Under the pieces are notes generated by a model, which saw only the letters and a program-made list of their open reading frames with translations, did no database searches and had not been told where the DNA came from. 64,000 nt of DNA from Caldisericota bacterium (GTDB lineage: Bacteria > Caldisericota > JANLFM01): contig JANLFM010000002.1 of the NCBI GenBank assembly GCA_024655865.1, positions 21,647 to 85,646 on the forward strand. The letters are read 5' to 3'. The position numbers and the translations under genes are program-made. How positions within the stretch are numbered: position 1 is the first letter of the stretch; each line of letters starts with the position of its first letter. Shown piece by piece: positions 25,329 to 33,190 of the stretch.

Positions 25329-26017
25329 TGTTTGGAATTCCCCTTCTGGGCTTCCGAATGCGATAGGAGCTTCCCGAACTTTTCCGATCCCTCTTCATCC
25401 ACCACAGCCAGGACTTCGTCCCCTTCTTCAAAAGAGGTTTCTCCTCGGGGAAGGATCAGCTCCCCCTGCCTGATGATTGCAGCAATGACGCAACGCTTGG
25501 GAAGCTCAAGTTCCTTAATGGTTTTCCCGATAGCGGCGCTCCCTTTCACAATCCTTTCGCTCACGAGAAAGTAGTTGCCCTGGCGTAGCTTGAGTAAGGT
25601 CATCATGTCACCCAGGGCTATGTCCTCCTCAATCACCGAGGCTAAAATTTCTGACTCGTTTACCGCAACATCGACATGGAATTTTTCGTCGAAAAGCCAG
25701 GCATGACGGGGATCATTAATTCTTGCGATGGTGCGAGGAATATGATAGCGAGAGCGCGCCAGGTAGCATACTAGGAGATTGACCTCGTCGTCGGGAGTGC
25801 TGGCCACTATTACCTGTGCTCGCGAAGCCCCGGCCAGATCAAGGGTGAGCGGATCATCCGCTCTCCCCTCAAAAATTACCTCCGTAGGCAATTCCCGATG
25901 AAGCCTGGAAAGCAATTCTTGCCTGTGTTCTATGAGAAGTACCTCATGTTCCTGAGAAAGCAAGATGTGCGCCAGGTGCGCTCCTGTTTTTCCCCCACCG
26001 GTAATTATGACAAACAT
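25325..26017 (-). CDS. TrkA-N/TrkA-C potassium channel regulatory protein (second)
   Basis: 230 residues: NAD-binding domain (IITGGGKTGAHLAHILLSQ) and a C-terminal TrkA-C domain (EGDEVLAVVDEEG). The glycine motif is GGGKTG. It overlaps the other TrkA-N gene by a single base (TGATG). Together with the KimA-like permease upstream they form an unusual tandem regulator-transporter set. Confidence 0.87.
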   Translation of the reverse strand: MFVIITGGGKTGAHLAHILLSQEHEVLLIEHRQELLSRLHRELPTEVIFEGRADDPLTLDLAGASRAQVIVASTPDDEVNLLVCYLARSRYHIPRTIARINDPRHAWLFDEKFHVDVAVNESEILASVIEEDIALGDMMTLLKLRQGNYFLVSERIVKGSAAIGKTIKELELPKRCVIAAIIRQGELILPRGETSFEEGDEVLAVVDEEGSEKFGKLLSHSEAQKGNSKH

Positions 26018-26688
26018 CAGTGACCTGCACCTCCTTCTCCAGGCCGAAAGAGCTTAGCCTGCAAGCATTCGATCCCCTTTAACGTGGCGCTGATATGGAG
26101 AACATCCCCTTCCTCTAAAACGGCATCCTGGTCTGGCAAGCGAGCCTGCCCTGCTCTCGTCAGAGCTATTAGAGTACACTCACCTCCGGAAAATAATTCC
26201 TTGATTTTCCTTCCCTGCCAATGAAGGGGGGTAATTACTTCGTAAATTTTAATCTCGCCGTTCCCCAAAGAAAAAGCTACTCGCAATCCGGAATTCAGAA
26301 GGATCTCTTCCATGCGTTGAACTCCCCAGCTGACAGAGCTGACTACTTGAAGTTCAAATTCTTCAAACAGGGCGCGATATTTGGGATCATAATTGCGCAC
26401 AACGATATTGGGAACGTGAAAGGCTTCACGTGCAATATGAGCCACCACCACGTTGATGGCATCGGAATTGGTTGCCAGAGCTAAACTATCGGCTTTCTCT
26501 ATACCGGCCCTAAGGAGGACATCCTGAGAAAGGGCATCTCCTTCTAACATTAAGCCAAGGAAATCAGGGGGCAAATTATCAAAAGCATCGGGGTTTCTGT
26601 CGATGATCGTTACGTTATTACTTGATTTGTACAGGCGATAAGCAAGAGCAGCTCCAAACCTGCCACAGCCTACTACGATAATATTCAA
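26017..26688 (-). CDS. TrkA-N/TrkA-C potassium channel regulatory protein (first)
   Basis: 223 residues: VVGCGRFGAALAYRLYKSS (NAD motif), DRNPDAF, and a C-terminal TrkA-C domain (LEEGDVLHISAT). TTG start with GGAGGG upstream. It lies 27 nt after the KimA-like permease and 1 nt overlapping the second regulator, so the three are co-transcribed. Confidence 0.87.
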   Translation of the reverse strand: MNIIVVGCGRFGAALAYRLYKSSNNVTIIDRNPDAFDNLPPDFLGLMLEGDALSQDVLLRAGIEKADSLALATNSDAINVVVAHIAREAFHVPNIVVRNYDPKYRALFEEFELQVVSSVSWGVQRMEEILLNSGLRVAFSLGNGEIKIYEVITPLHWQGRKIKELFSGGECTLIALTRAGQARLPDQDAVLEEGDVLHISATLKGIECLQAKLFRPGEGGAGH

Positions 26689-26715
26689 CTCTTTACCCTC
26701 CTTTCCCTTCTAAGT

Positions 26716-28656
26716 TTAATCCAGTTGATAAGGCACCGAGGTAATCACTATGTCTTTATGAAAGAGCAGGGCCCTGCGGAGCACTGAAGCGGTCTGGGCA
26801 TGAAGCAGTCTGTTCCAGAAGTGCCGAGGGACAAACTCCGGAACTACCACAGTGATGATTTCATTGGGTTGGCGCCTTTTATCGATTTCATCAATATACT
26901 CTAAAAGTGGTTCGATAAACAATCGATATGGTGAATCCAGAATCACGAGCCGATAGCCCATACCCCAAATTTCCCATTTTTGGCGAATCTTCTCAGCTTC
27001 CTGGGGATCCAGGGATACGTAGACTGCAGTAATGTCATCTGAGAGGGTTTCGGCGTAACGCAAGGCTAAAAGCGTCCCTCGGTGCACACCCCCAATGGGA
27101 ACGATTACCCTGTGCCTGATGATTGGTGGAGTAGAACCAAAATTTTCCAGGGATAACTTGCGTGCTAAGCCCCTGTAATGACGGTGAATTCCAGAAAATA
27201 AAAAGACCAGCGCGGGGATTATCAGGACTACCAGCCAGGCTCCATCCACAAATTTGGTTGCCGTGAAGATTACTACTACTACTGCAGTGCAGATCGCTCC
27301 TAGGCCATTAATAGCCATTTTGGTTTTCCAGTTTTTCTGGCTAAAGAGAACGGAACCGCGCTCCTTTCTTTCTTCTCCGGGTTTGAGGTGCCCGATTTTC
27401 CACCAGCGGTGGGCCATGCCCAACTGGGACAAAGTAAAGGAAAGGAATACGCCAATGGCATAAAGAGGGATCAAACGGGTAACGCTGGCCTGAAAAACAA
27501 TAATCAGGACAGAGGCCAAAATGGCCAGGGAAATTATGCCCCGGGAATATACTAATCGGCTTCCGCGATAGGTCAACTGGCGGGGAAGAAAACCATCAGA
27601 GGCCATAATAGCGCTTAGCCTGGGAAAATCGGCAAAGGAGGTGTTGGCTGCCATAACCAAGATTACAGTAGTAGCTACAATGGTGAACCAGTAAAATACT
27701 CCTCTGCCATCAAATATGGTGCGCGCAATTTGGGAAATAACCGTCTCTGTTTCAGAAGGGACAGCATGAATGGAGGAAGCAAGGAAAGAAATCCCCAGTA
27801 GCATGCTACCCAAAATGCAGGCCATGATAATCAGGGTAGCACCAGCATTTTTCGTACGGGGTTCACGGAAAGCAGGAATACCATTGGAAATGGCCTCTAC
27901 GCCAGTCAAAGCCGAGGTTCCACTGGAAAAAGCGCGCAGGAGCAAGAAAAGGCTCAAGTTTCCGCCTAAATTCATGACCTCCAAAGATGGAGGAGCGCTC
28001 ACCTGCCCTAAATAGCCCGTCAAACTGCGTACCAAACCCGCCCCTATCGTCAAAAACATAGTAATAATGAAGAAATAGGTCGGGAAAGCAAAAAAGATAC
28101 CTGATTCCTTTACGCCTCGCAAATTGACAAGCATAATGAATAATACCAGGCCCACAGAGACCCAAACCCGATAAGGGTAAAGGGATGGGACTGCAGAGAT
28201 GACCTGAGCCACTCCGGAAGAAACGGACACTGCCACCGTCAAGAGGTAATCCGTTAACAGGGCTGCTCCCGCTACCTGGGCGGGAATTTCTCCGAGATTA
28301 TCCCTGGAAACGATGTAGGAGCCCCCTCCATTGGGATAAGCGTGGATGGTTTGCTCATAGGACAAGGTCACGATCGCTAAAAGAAGCACAATGGTTATGG
28401 AAAGGGGAAAGACGAATTGATAAGCTGCAGCGCCCAGGACAGCCAGGATAACCAACATTTCCTGGGTAGCATAAGCTACAGACGATAGGGCATCAGAGGA
28501 AAAAACAGCCAAACCAAGGAACTTGCCTATTGTCTGGTGTGGGGCATCAGAGGTGGGTAAAGGTCTTCCAATTAGCCATGTTCGCCAGGAGCGTCTGGGC
28601 TGGTATTTAGTTTTTCTTTTAAGAACCGCACTTCCAAATTCGTCCTCATTATCCAT
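26716..28656 (-). CDS. KimA/YdaO-like APC-superfamily potassium/amino acid permease
   Basis: 646 residues. An APC core of about twelve membrane segments (SSDALSSVAYATQEMLVIL, YPNGGGSYIVSRDNLGE, GVEAISNGIPAFREPRTKNA) is followed by a cytoplasmic universal-stress-like domain (PIGGVHRGTLLALRYAETL). This layout is that of KimA, the high-affinity K+/H+ symporter of Bacillus. The family is often under c-di-AMP control; I found no ydaO riboswitch in the 304-nt leader. Distinct amino acid permeases of the same shape cannot be excluded, but the neighbouring K+ genes favour K+. Confidence 0.82.
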   Translation of the reverse strand: MDNEDEFGSAVLKRKTKYQPRRSWRTWLIGRPLPTSDAPHQTIGKFLGLAVFSSDALSSVAYATQEMLVILAVLGAAAYQFVFPLSITIVLLLAIVTLSYEQTIHAYPNGGGSYIVSRDNLGEIPAQVAGAALLTDYLLTVAVSVSSGVAQVISAVPSLYPYRVWVSVGLVLFIMLVNLRGVKESGIFFAFPTYFFIITMFLTIGAGLVRSLTGYLGQVSAPPSLEVMNLGGNLSLFLLLRAFSSGTSALTGVEAISNGIPAFREPRTKNAGATLIIMACILGSMLLGISFLASSIHAVPSETETVISQIARTIFDGRGVFYWFTIVATTVILVMAANTSFADFPRLSAIMASDGFLPRQLTYRGSRLVYSRGIISLAILASVLIIVFQASVTRLIPLYAIGVFLSFTLSQLGMAHRWWKIGHLKPGEERKERGSVLFSQKNWKTKMAINGLGAICTAVVVVIFTATKFVDGAWLVVLIIPALVFLFSGIHRHYRGLARKLSLENFGSTPPIIRHRVIVPIGGVHRGTLLALRYAETLSDDITAVYVSLDPQEAEKIRQKWEIWGMGYRLVILDSPYRLFIEPLLEYIDEIDKRRQPNEIITVVVPEFVPRHFWNRLLHAQTASVLRRALLFHKDIVITSVPYQLD

Positions 28657-28960
28657 ATTTCTTCTATTGAATGTTGCTTCCTGGAATCTTTAACATTTAC
28701 TATGTATAACTGCCTTACCAGGTTCTTGAGGTAAAAACCTCCGCTCAAAGACCGTAGGCACCTAAGAAATTCGATCAAAATTGGCCAGGAAATAAGCTAA
28801 TATCAAACTCTCCTCCTCTCTACAGACAAGGTATTATATCGCTACCTCTAAAAAAAGAAAGAAAATTTCAAAGCAAAAGGGCCTGGCAGTAAAACCTTGA
28901 GGCGGGGTTTCCTCCCTCGATTTATTGTCTAAAAGGTGCCGAGTTCGCGGAGAATAAAGC
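28657..28960. other. 304-nt intergenic region between the permease and pcp
   Basis: No gene. Upstream of the permease on the minus strand it holds a TATAAT box (28833-28838, no convincing -35) and a short hairpin GAGGTTTTTACCTC (28729-28742). A GAGG/CCTC stem (about 28899-28920) with a short T run could end pcp. No riboswitch recognised. Confidence 0.4.
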
Positions 28961-29572
28961 CTATTTAAAGTGAGCGCTCATGTAGTTAAGGATTTTCCGG
29001 GCTCCTTTGAGCATCAGATCCAGGGGAAAGGAGGGTGCAACTTTTTCCAGCTGTGCTACAAGCTCGGGAGTGCAGGGAAGGTGAATGAATCCCCCTTTAA
29101 AATCCCTCCAGTTTCGAGAGTAGTGAGCCAGAAGGTAAAAAATTTGGTTACATACATAAGTTCCCGCAGTGTTGGAAATCTCGCAGGGTATCCCCTCTTC
29201 CCTTAAAACTTGCTGGAGCTCTTTCAGGGGAAGACCTGAAAAGTAAGCGAGCGGACCCTCAGCCACAATAGGGGTTTCCTCCGGCTTCCATCCCTCATTA
29301 TCCGGAATAGAAAAGTCCAGGAGATTAATGGCTACTCTTTCTAAGGAAATTGCGGGCCGGTTATAAGCCAGACCAAAGGAAAGGACGAGCTGGGGTTTAA
29401 ATTCTTCCAGAGCGTCCTTGAGCTCCTCCCCTACCCTTTTTCCCTTCACCGGAAGCACCCAGGCATAAATTTCGAGGCCTGGATCTGAGGAAGCTAACTC
29501 TTCAACAAGAAGTTGGGAGGGGTTTACAGAATATCCCCCGAAGGGCTCGAAACCAGTAAGCAAAACTCTCAC
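28961..29572 (-). CDS. pcp: Pyroglutamyl-peptidase I
   Basis: 203 residues. Cysteine peptidase family C15: start VLLTGFEPFGGYSVNPSQ, catalytic Glu in ISLERVAINL, Cys in SNTAGTYVCNQIFY and His in GFIHLPCTPE. It removes N-terminal pyroglutamate from peptides, giving free 5-oxoproline, which PxpABC at 39-41.7 kb could hydrolyse to glutamate. GTG start with GGAGAAG upstream; lies 19 nt after the GDT1 gene. Confidence 0.92.
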   Translation of the reverse strand: MRVLLTGFEPFGGYSVNPSQLLVEELASSDPGLEIYAWVLPVKGKRVGEELKDALEEFKPQLVLSFGLAYNRPAISLERVAINLLDFSIPDNEGWKPEETPIVAEGPLAYFSGLPLKELQQVLREEGIPCEISNTAGTYVCNQIFYLLAHYSRNWRDFKGGFIHLPCTPELVAQLEKVAPSFPLDLMLKGARKILNYMSAHFK

Positions 29573-29591
29573 AGAACGCTTCTCCTTGCGC

Positions 29592-30167
29592 CTAAAAAGA
29601 GAGGGCGGGTATGAAAGTGGAAAGCAAGGTCAAAACGCCGAAGATCAAAAAAAGAGCCGCCGCCACATAGCTGAGAGTGCGCACAGGAATGACCTTGCCC
29701 AAACGATTCCCCAAAAAAACCGCCACTCCGTCCACCAGAATCATAGCCAATGAGGCTCCGAGCCAAACTAGGAAGGGACTCTTGTATTCTGCTGAAAGGG
29801 CCATTGTCATAAGCTGAGTCTTATCTCCCAACTCGCTCAGAAAAAAGGTGAGAAAGGTGGCCCAGAATGGTGAGAGCTTGTTCTTTACCTTCTCCTCACC
29901 CTTTTTGCCCCGTTCCCAGAGGGTGTAGACCCCAAAAAAGAGAAAAAGACACCCCGCGATGATCTTCAGGGCCAGTTCAGGGAGGAGAGCAAGCAGGTAG
30001 TTCCCCAGAATAACAGCCAGCCCCATAAGGATCAGGATAGCCAGGACGATACCCCCCAGGACGGGTTGCCATCTATACCTGCAGGCCAGGGCCACGGCGA
30101 GGAATTGTGTCTTGTCCCCCAGCTCGGCCACCATGATCAACCCCAATACCAGAAGAAAGACCTTCAA
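29592..30167 (-). CDS. TMEM165/GDT1 family (UPF0016) manganese/calcium transporter
   Basis: 191 residues, six membrane segments in two repeats. Both repeats carry the family motif ELGDKTQ (near the start and again in the fourth helix). Bacterial members export Mn2+. The TTG start sits on the stop of the SLH gene (TTGA, 4-nt overlap). No yybP-ykoY riboswitch is present, since the gene is inside an operon. Confidence 0.9.
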   Translation of the reverse strand: MKVFLLVLGLIMVAELGDKTQFLAVALACRYRWQPVLGGIVLAILILMGLAVILGNYLLALLPELALKIIAGCLFLFFGVYTLWERGKKGEEKVKNKLSPFWATFLTFFLSELGDKTQLMTMALSAEYKSPFLVWLGASLAMILVDGVAVFLGNRLGKVIPVRTLSYVAAALFLIFGVLTLLSTFIPALSF

Positions 30168-31138
30168 GGTTTTTTGATCTCCTTAGCATGGAGGAGAAAA
30201 AAGGCCGTCTGCGCTCTGGTGGCAGGTAGTGCAGGATCAAAAAGGAGCGCCCCTGAACTATCGGTTCTGACGATCTGGGGTACATCCAGGGGGATGAGGC
30301 CGTTTCCGGAAGCTGTTTCTATATATCTATAGTACCAGTCTTCAGGAGAGCAGTCGGAAAAAGTAGGGCTTGAAGGTAGGATAATAACCCAGCCAAGAGA
30401 GCGGACGAGAACGGTAATCATTTCTGCTTTGGTAATTTCCCCATCCGGCTTAAAGGCACCATCAGGATAGCCTTTGACCAATCCCGCCTTCACTGCCGCT
30501 TCCACATATCCAAAGGCCCAGTGTTCCGGAGGGACATCGGGAAAGGTGGCTCTCTCGGGTTTAATCGGGGAAAGGCCAAACGAAAGAAGGACCATTTTGG
30601 CAAATTCCGCCCTGGAGACCGGGTTATCAGGACGAAAGGCTCCATCAGGGTACCCGGAGATCACACCCGCTTCCGTTAATGCGGATATTTCCTGAAATGC
30701 CCAATAGTCCAGGGGTACATCGGGAAAGGCAAGCTCGATTTTCTGAATGGCGAAGTCCCCATCGGAAACATCCCAAACGCTTTCCCCCCACTTTGGGGAC
30801 CAGATTACTCTGATTCTCCCGTGATCGCTCTTTACCGGGGGGACCAGCCAGACGTAGGCTCCTTTCTCTCCGCCTTTTGAAGCCGGGTTAGGAAAGTAAG
30901 CGATGTCCGTCCAGGTCTTCCCTGAATCCAGCGAGTACTGAAGGCCTATATTCCCTCCAGTAGCGGAAGTAGTCCATTGAATTTCAAAAACTTTCAAAGC
31001 GGCGAGGGTTTCCCCTCCATTGGGCTGGATCAAGGTCACGGAAAGAGGTTCCTCCGTGGGAAATACCACCGGCACCGAGATCACCAGAACTCCCAGAAGC
31101 ATGGAGGTCAGGAAATTTCTAAAAGCCATGAGTTTCAT
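30164..31138 (-). CDS. S-layer protein with one beta-sandwich and three SLH domains
   Basis: 324 residues. Signal peptide (ends near VPVVFPTE), a Kre9/KNH-like Ser-Thr-rich sandwich (PNGGETLAALKVFEIQWTTS ... YSLDSGKTWTDI), then SLH repeats: FPDVPLDYWAFQEISAL...GYPDGAFRP, PPEHWAFGYVEAA...GYPDGAFKP, and a weaker third ending in LPATRAQTAFFLL. It anchors the sandwich to the wall polymer. First gene of the SLH-gdt1-pcp operon. Confidence 0.85.
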   Translation of the reverse strand: MKLMAFRNFLTSMLLGVLVISVPVVFPTEEPLSVTLIQPNGGETLAALKVFEIQWTTSATGGNIGLQYSLDSGKTWTDIAYFPNPASKGGEKGAYVWLVPPVKSDHGRIRVIWSPKWGESVWDVSDGDFAIQKIELAFPDVPLDYWAFQEISALTEAGVISGYPDGAFRPDNPVSRAEFAKMVLLSFGLSPIKPERATFPDVPPEHWAFGYVEAAVKAGLVKGYPDGAFKPDGEITKAEMITVLVRSLGWVIILPSSPTFSDCSPEDWYYRYIETASGNGLIPLDVPQIVRTDSSGALLFDPALPATRAQTAFFLLHAKEIKKP

Positions 31139-31172
31139 TGAGCATTACCTTCCCTTCGAAGCATCAATGGGG

Positions 31173-31178
31173 ATTATA
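31173..31178 (-). promoter_or_regulatory. Candidate -10 box of the SLH-gdt1-pcp operon
   Basis: Minus strand TATAAT 35 nt upstream of the SLH gene; -35 (TTCCAC) is weak. Confidence 0.35.
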
Positions 31179-31233
31179 CAATCCAGTCAGGGAATGTGGA
31201 ACCCCGTCCCTTTAATAATTTAATTAATGGAAA

Positions 31234-31620
31234 TTGTGCCACATCTGCTTTAAGAAGGGTAAAATACCCTCAGCTTCAAAGTTGACTATGCGGGATTCGG
31301 ATATACAAACGGTCACCGGAAGAATAGGGGGCATTCCTTTGCTCCTTCAAGGAAGAGCAGCCACAATACTGGTCTGGCTGATAGGCTTTTACTTTCCCGA
31401 GGCCAGAGCCATAACGCATCCCTTATTTTTCGATTATCCAGAGGATAAAAGGGCAAAGAGTATCTGGGACGAATACTTTTACGGGCCGGAATACCTCGTA
31501 GCGCCGACCTGGAGGACAGAGAAAAGGGAAATCTGTCTTTCGGAAGGAAACTGGGTGGATTTCTGGAATTGCTCAAAGGTACATCAGGGACGATTACTAT
31601 GGTATACCGGGCAGAATTAG
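31234..31620 (+). pseudogene. Remnant of a family 31 glycoside hydrolase
   Basis: A 128-codon frame whose middle and end match the C-terminal barrel/sandwich junction of GH31 alpha-glucosidases: THPLFFDYPEDKRA, EYFYGPEYLVAPTW and LSEGNWVDFWNCSKVHQG. The catalytic part and everything after this segment are missing, and no matching sequence precedes it. It has no convincing ribosome site. A short relic of a lost gene is the best reading. Confidence 0.65.
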
Positions 31621-31656
31621 ATCCCTACCCATGATTGAAAGGCTGGAGGGTGTTCC

Positions 31657-32592
31657 ATGAGCTCTGAAAAAGGCAACTATTACCGAGGGGTTTTTGCTAT
31701 CCTCCTCGCTGCCTTACTCTGGTCCACTCTGGGGGTGATGGGGAAACTTTTCCTGAAGGAGGGCATCGACATTATTGCGGGAGTCTCTCTGCGTCCTCTG
31801 TTCGCTTTCCTTGTCCTGCTCCTCGCCCGTCCTATTTTCCCCAAAAGGAGAGAAATTACTCCAGAAAATAAGTGGCGCAAAATTTCCTTCTTTGTCCTTT
31901 TTGGCTTCGTGGGGGTTACTATTTTTTACGTCCTTTATTTCTTGGCGGTGAAGATCACTTCTATCTCCCTGGCTGTGATCCTGCTTTACACTGCTCCTAT
32001 CTGGGTGCTCGTTTTCTCCCTGCTCTCCCGCTGGGAAAAGTTTCGCCTGGAAAAGGGCGCGGGCATTATCCTTTCCCTTCTGGGAGTTAGTCTCATCGCC
32101 CAGTCCTCTTTAGGGGAGTTCTCCTTCTGGGGGTTTCTTGCGGGCCTGGGCTCTGCTCTGACCTACGCCCTGTTCACATATTTTGGCAAAGTGGCCCTGG
32201 GAAAATACGACCTGGGTACCGTCCTGGTATGGGTTTTTGGTTTTGGTGCCCTGGGATTTTTGCCTTTCTGGCTGGTTAAACCTGAACTTCTAATTCAGGT
32301 TCTCAACCATCCCAAAGCGCTTCTCATTTCTTTCCTGATGGGTCTGGGTCCTACGGCGATATCCTATGGCGCTTACCTCTGGGCCCTGAATCATGTTCCT
32401 CCCACAGTTGCTGCTTTAATCTGCACTCTGGAGCCTGTCCTGGGAAGTATCTGGGGGGTGCTCTTTTTTTCGGAAAGTTTTACCCTTCTCAATGCCCTGG
32501 GAGGGCTTTTGGTTCTATCTGCGGTAATAATTGCCTCAATAGGGGGCGGTAGGAATCGCCTTCTTAAAGTTTCCGAAAGGAACACTATCTGA
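31657..32592 (+). CDS. EamA/DMT family transporter (RhaT-like)
   Basis: 311 residues, ten membrane segments in two EamA repeats (AALLWSTLGVMGKLFL and LGPTAISYGAYLWALNHVPPTVAALICTLEPV). Drug/metabolite transporters export amino acids or nucleotide-like molecules; substrate not predictable. Start ATG with GGAGGG upstream, next to the GH31 relic. Confidence 0.85.
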   Translation: MSSEKGNYYRGVFAILLAALLWSTLGVMGKLFLKEGIDIIAGVSLRPLFAFLVLLLARPIFPKRREITPENKWRKISFFVLFGFVGVTIFYVLYFLAVKITSISLAVILLYTAPIWVLVFSLLSRWEKFRLEKGAGIILSLLGVSLIAQSSLGEFSFWGFLAGLGSALTYALFTYFGKVALGKYDLGTVLVWVFGFGALGFLPFWLVKPELLIQVLNHPKALLISFLMGLGPTAISYGAYLWALNHVPPTVAALICTLEPVLGSIWGVLFFSESFTLLNALGGLLVLSAVIIASIGGGRNRLLKVSERNTI

Positions 32593-32737
32593 GATGCTCT
32601 TCCAGGGAGGGTTCTCGCTCCTCATAAGTATCCTCTTTGAGTTATCTATTCCAGGTAGGGTCTTGACGGGTTCTACCCTCGTGTTTCCATTTGTCAGAAT
32701 TTAAGGGAAAATGATTTTAGCCTGAAGGATGGAAACA
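32593..32737. other. Intergenic region before the CYTH gene
   Basis: 145 nt. Holds a GGTAG...CTACC hairpin (about 32655-32680) and a TTGACG that could be a -35, but no good -10 at 17 nt. Nothing firmer seen. Confidence 0.25.
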
Positions 32738-33190
32738 ATGGAAATTGAACGGAAATTTGTGGTTAAGGGGTTATCACTCTCCAAGCTTGAGGGATTAATA
32801 TTCTCTCAAATAGAGCAATACTACCTGAGAAACTGCAGAGGGGTGCGCCTGCGCAAGGAGAATGACAGGTTCACTTTAACGATAAAAGGAGAGGGCCTCC
32901 AGGAAAGAGTGGAGGTGGAAAAAGAGATCATGGAATCCGAATTCCAGGAACTTTTAAGCCTCTGCGATCGTGGTCTCAAAAAAAGGCGCTATTTTGCAGG
33001 AAGGTGGGAAATAGACGTCTTCGAGGGAAGTCTGGAGGGCCTGATTCTTGCAGAAATTGAGCTGGAGTACAAAGAGGAACCCCCGCCTAAATTTCCCTTT
33101 CCGGAAGCGAGGCTCGTTGAGGTTACGGATAACCCCGCTTTCCTCAACCAGAATTTGGCCCTGGGAAGAATTCCTCCCCTGAAGCCCTGA
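32738..33190 (+). CDS. CYTH (triphosphate tunnel metalloenzyme) domain protein
   Basis: 150 residues from ATG 32738 (GAAGGATGGA upstream). The class signature EIERKF is at residues 2-7, followed by YYLRNCRGVRLRKENDRF and the beta-barrel EIELEYKEE. Members hydrolyse tripolyphosphate or thiamine triphosphate, or act as class IV adenylate cyclases; this short protein is most like a tripolyphosphatase. Its 3' end overlaps the convergent histidine kinase gene by 47 nt. Confidence 0.82.
   Translation: MEIERKFVVKGLSLSKLEGLIFSQIEQYYLRNCRGVRLRKENDRFTLTIKGEGLQERVEVEKEIMESEFQELLSLCDRGLKKRRYFAGRWEIDVFEGSLEGLILAEIELEYKEEPPPKFPFPEARLVEVTDNPAFLNQNLALGRIPPLKP

Noticed and set aside
28657-28960. Possible c-di-AMP (ydaO) riboswitch before the KimA-like permease
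   Set aside because: The conserved segments of that motif could not be found; only short hairpins and a TATAAT box are visible.
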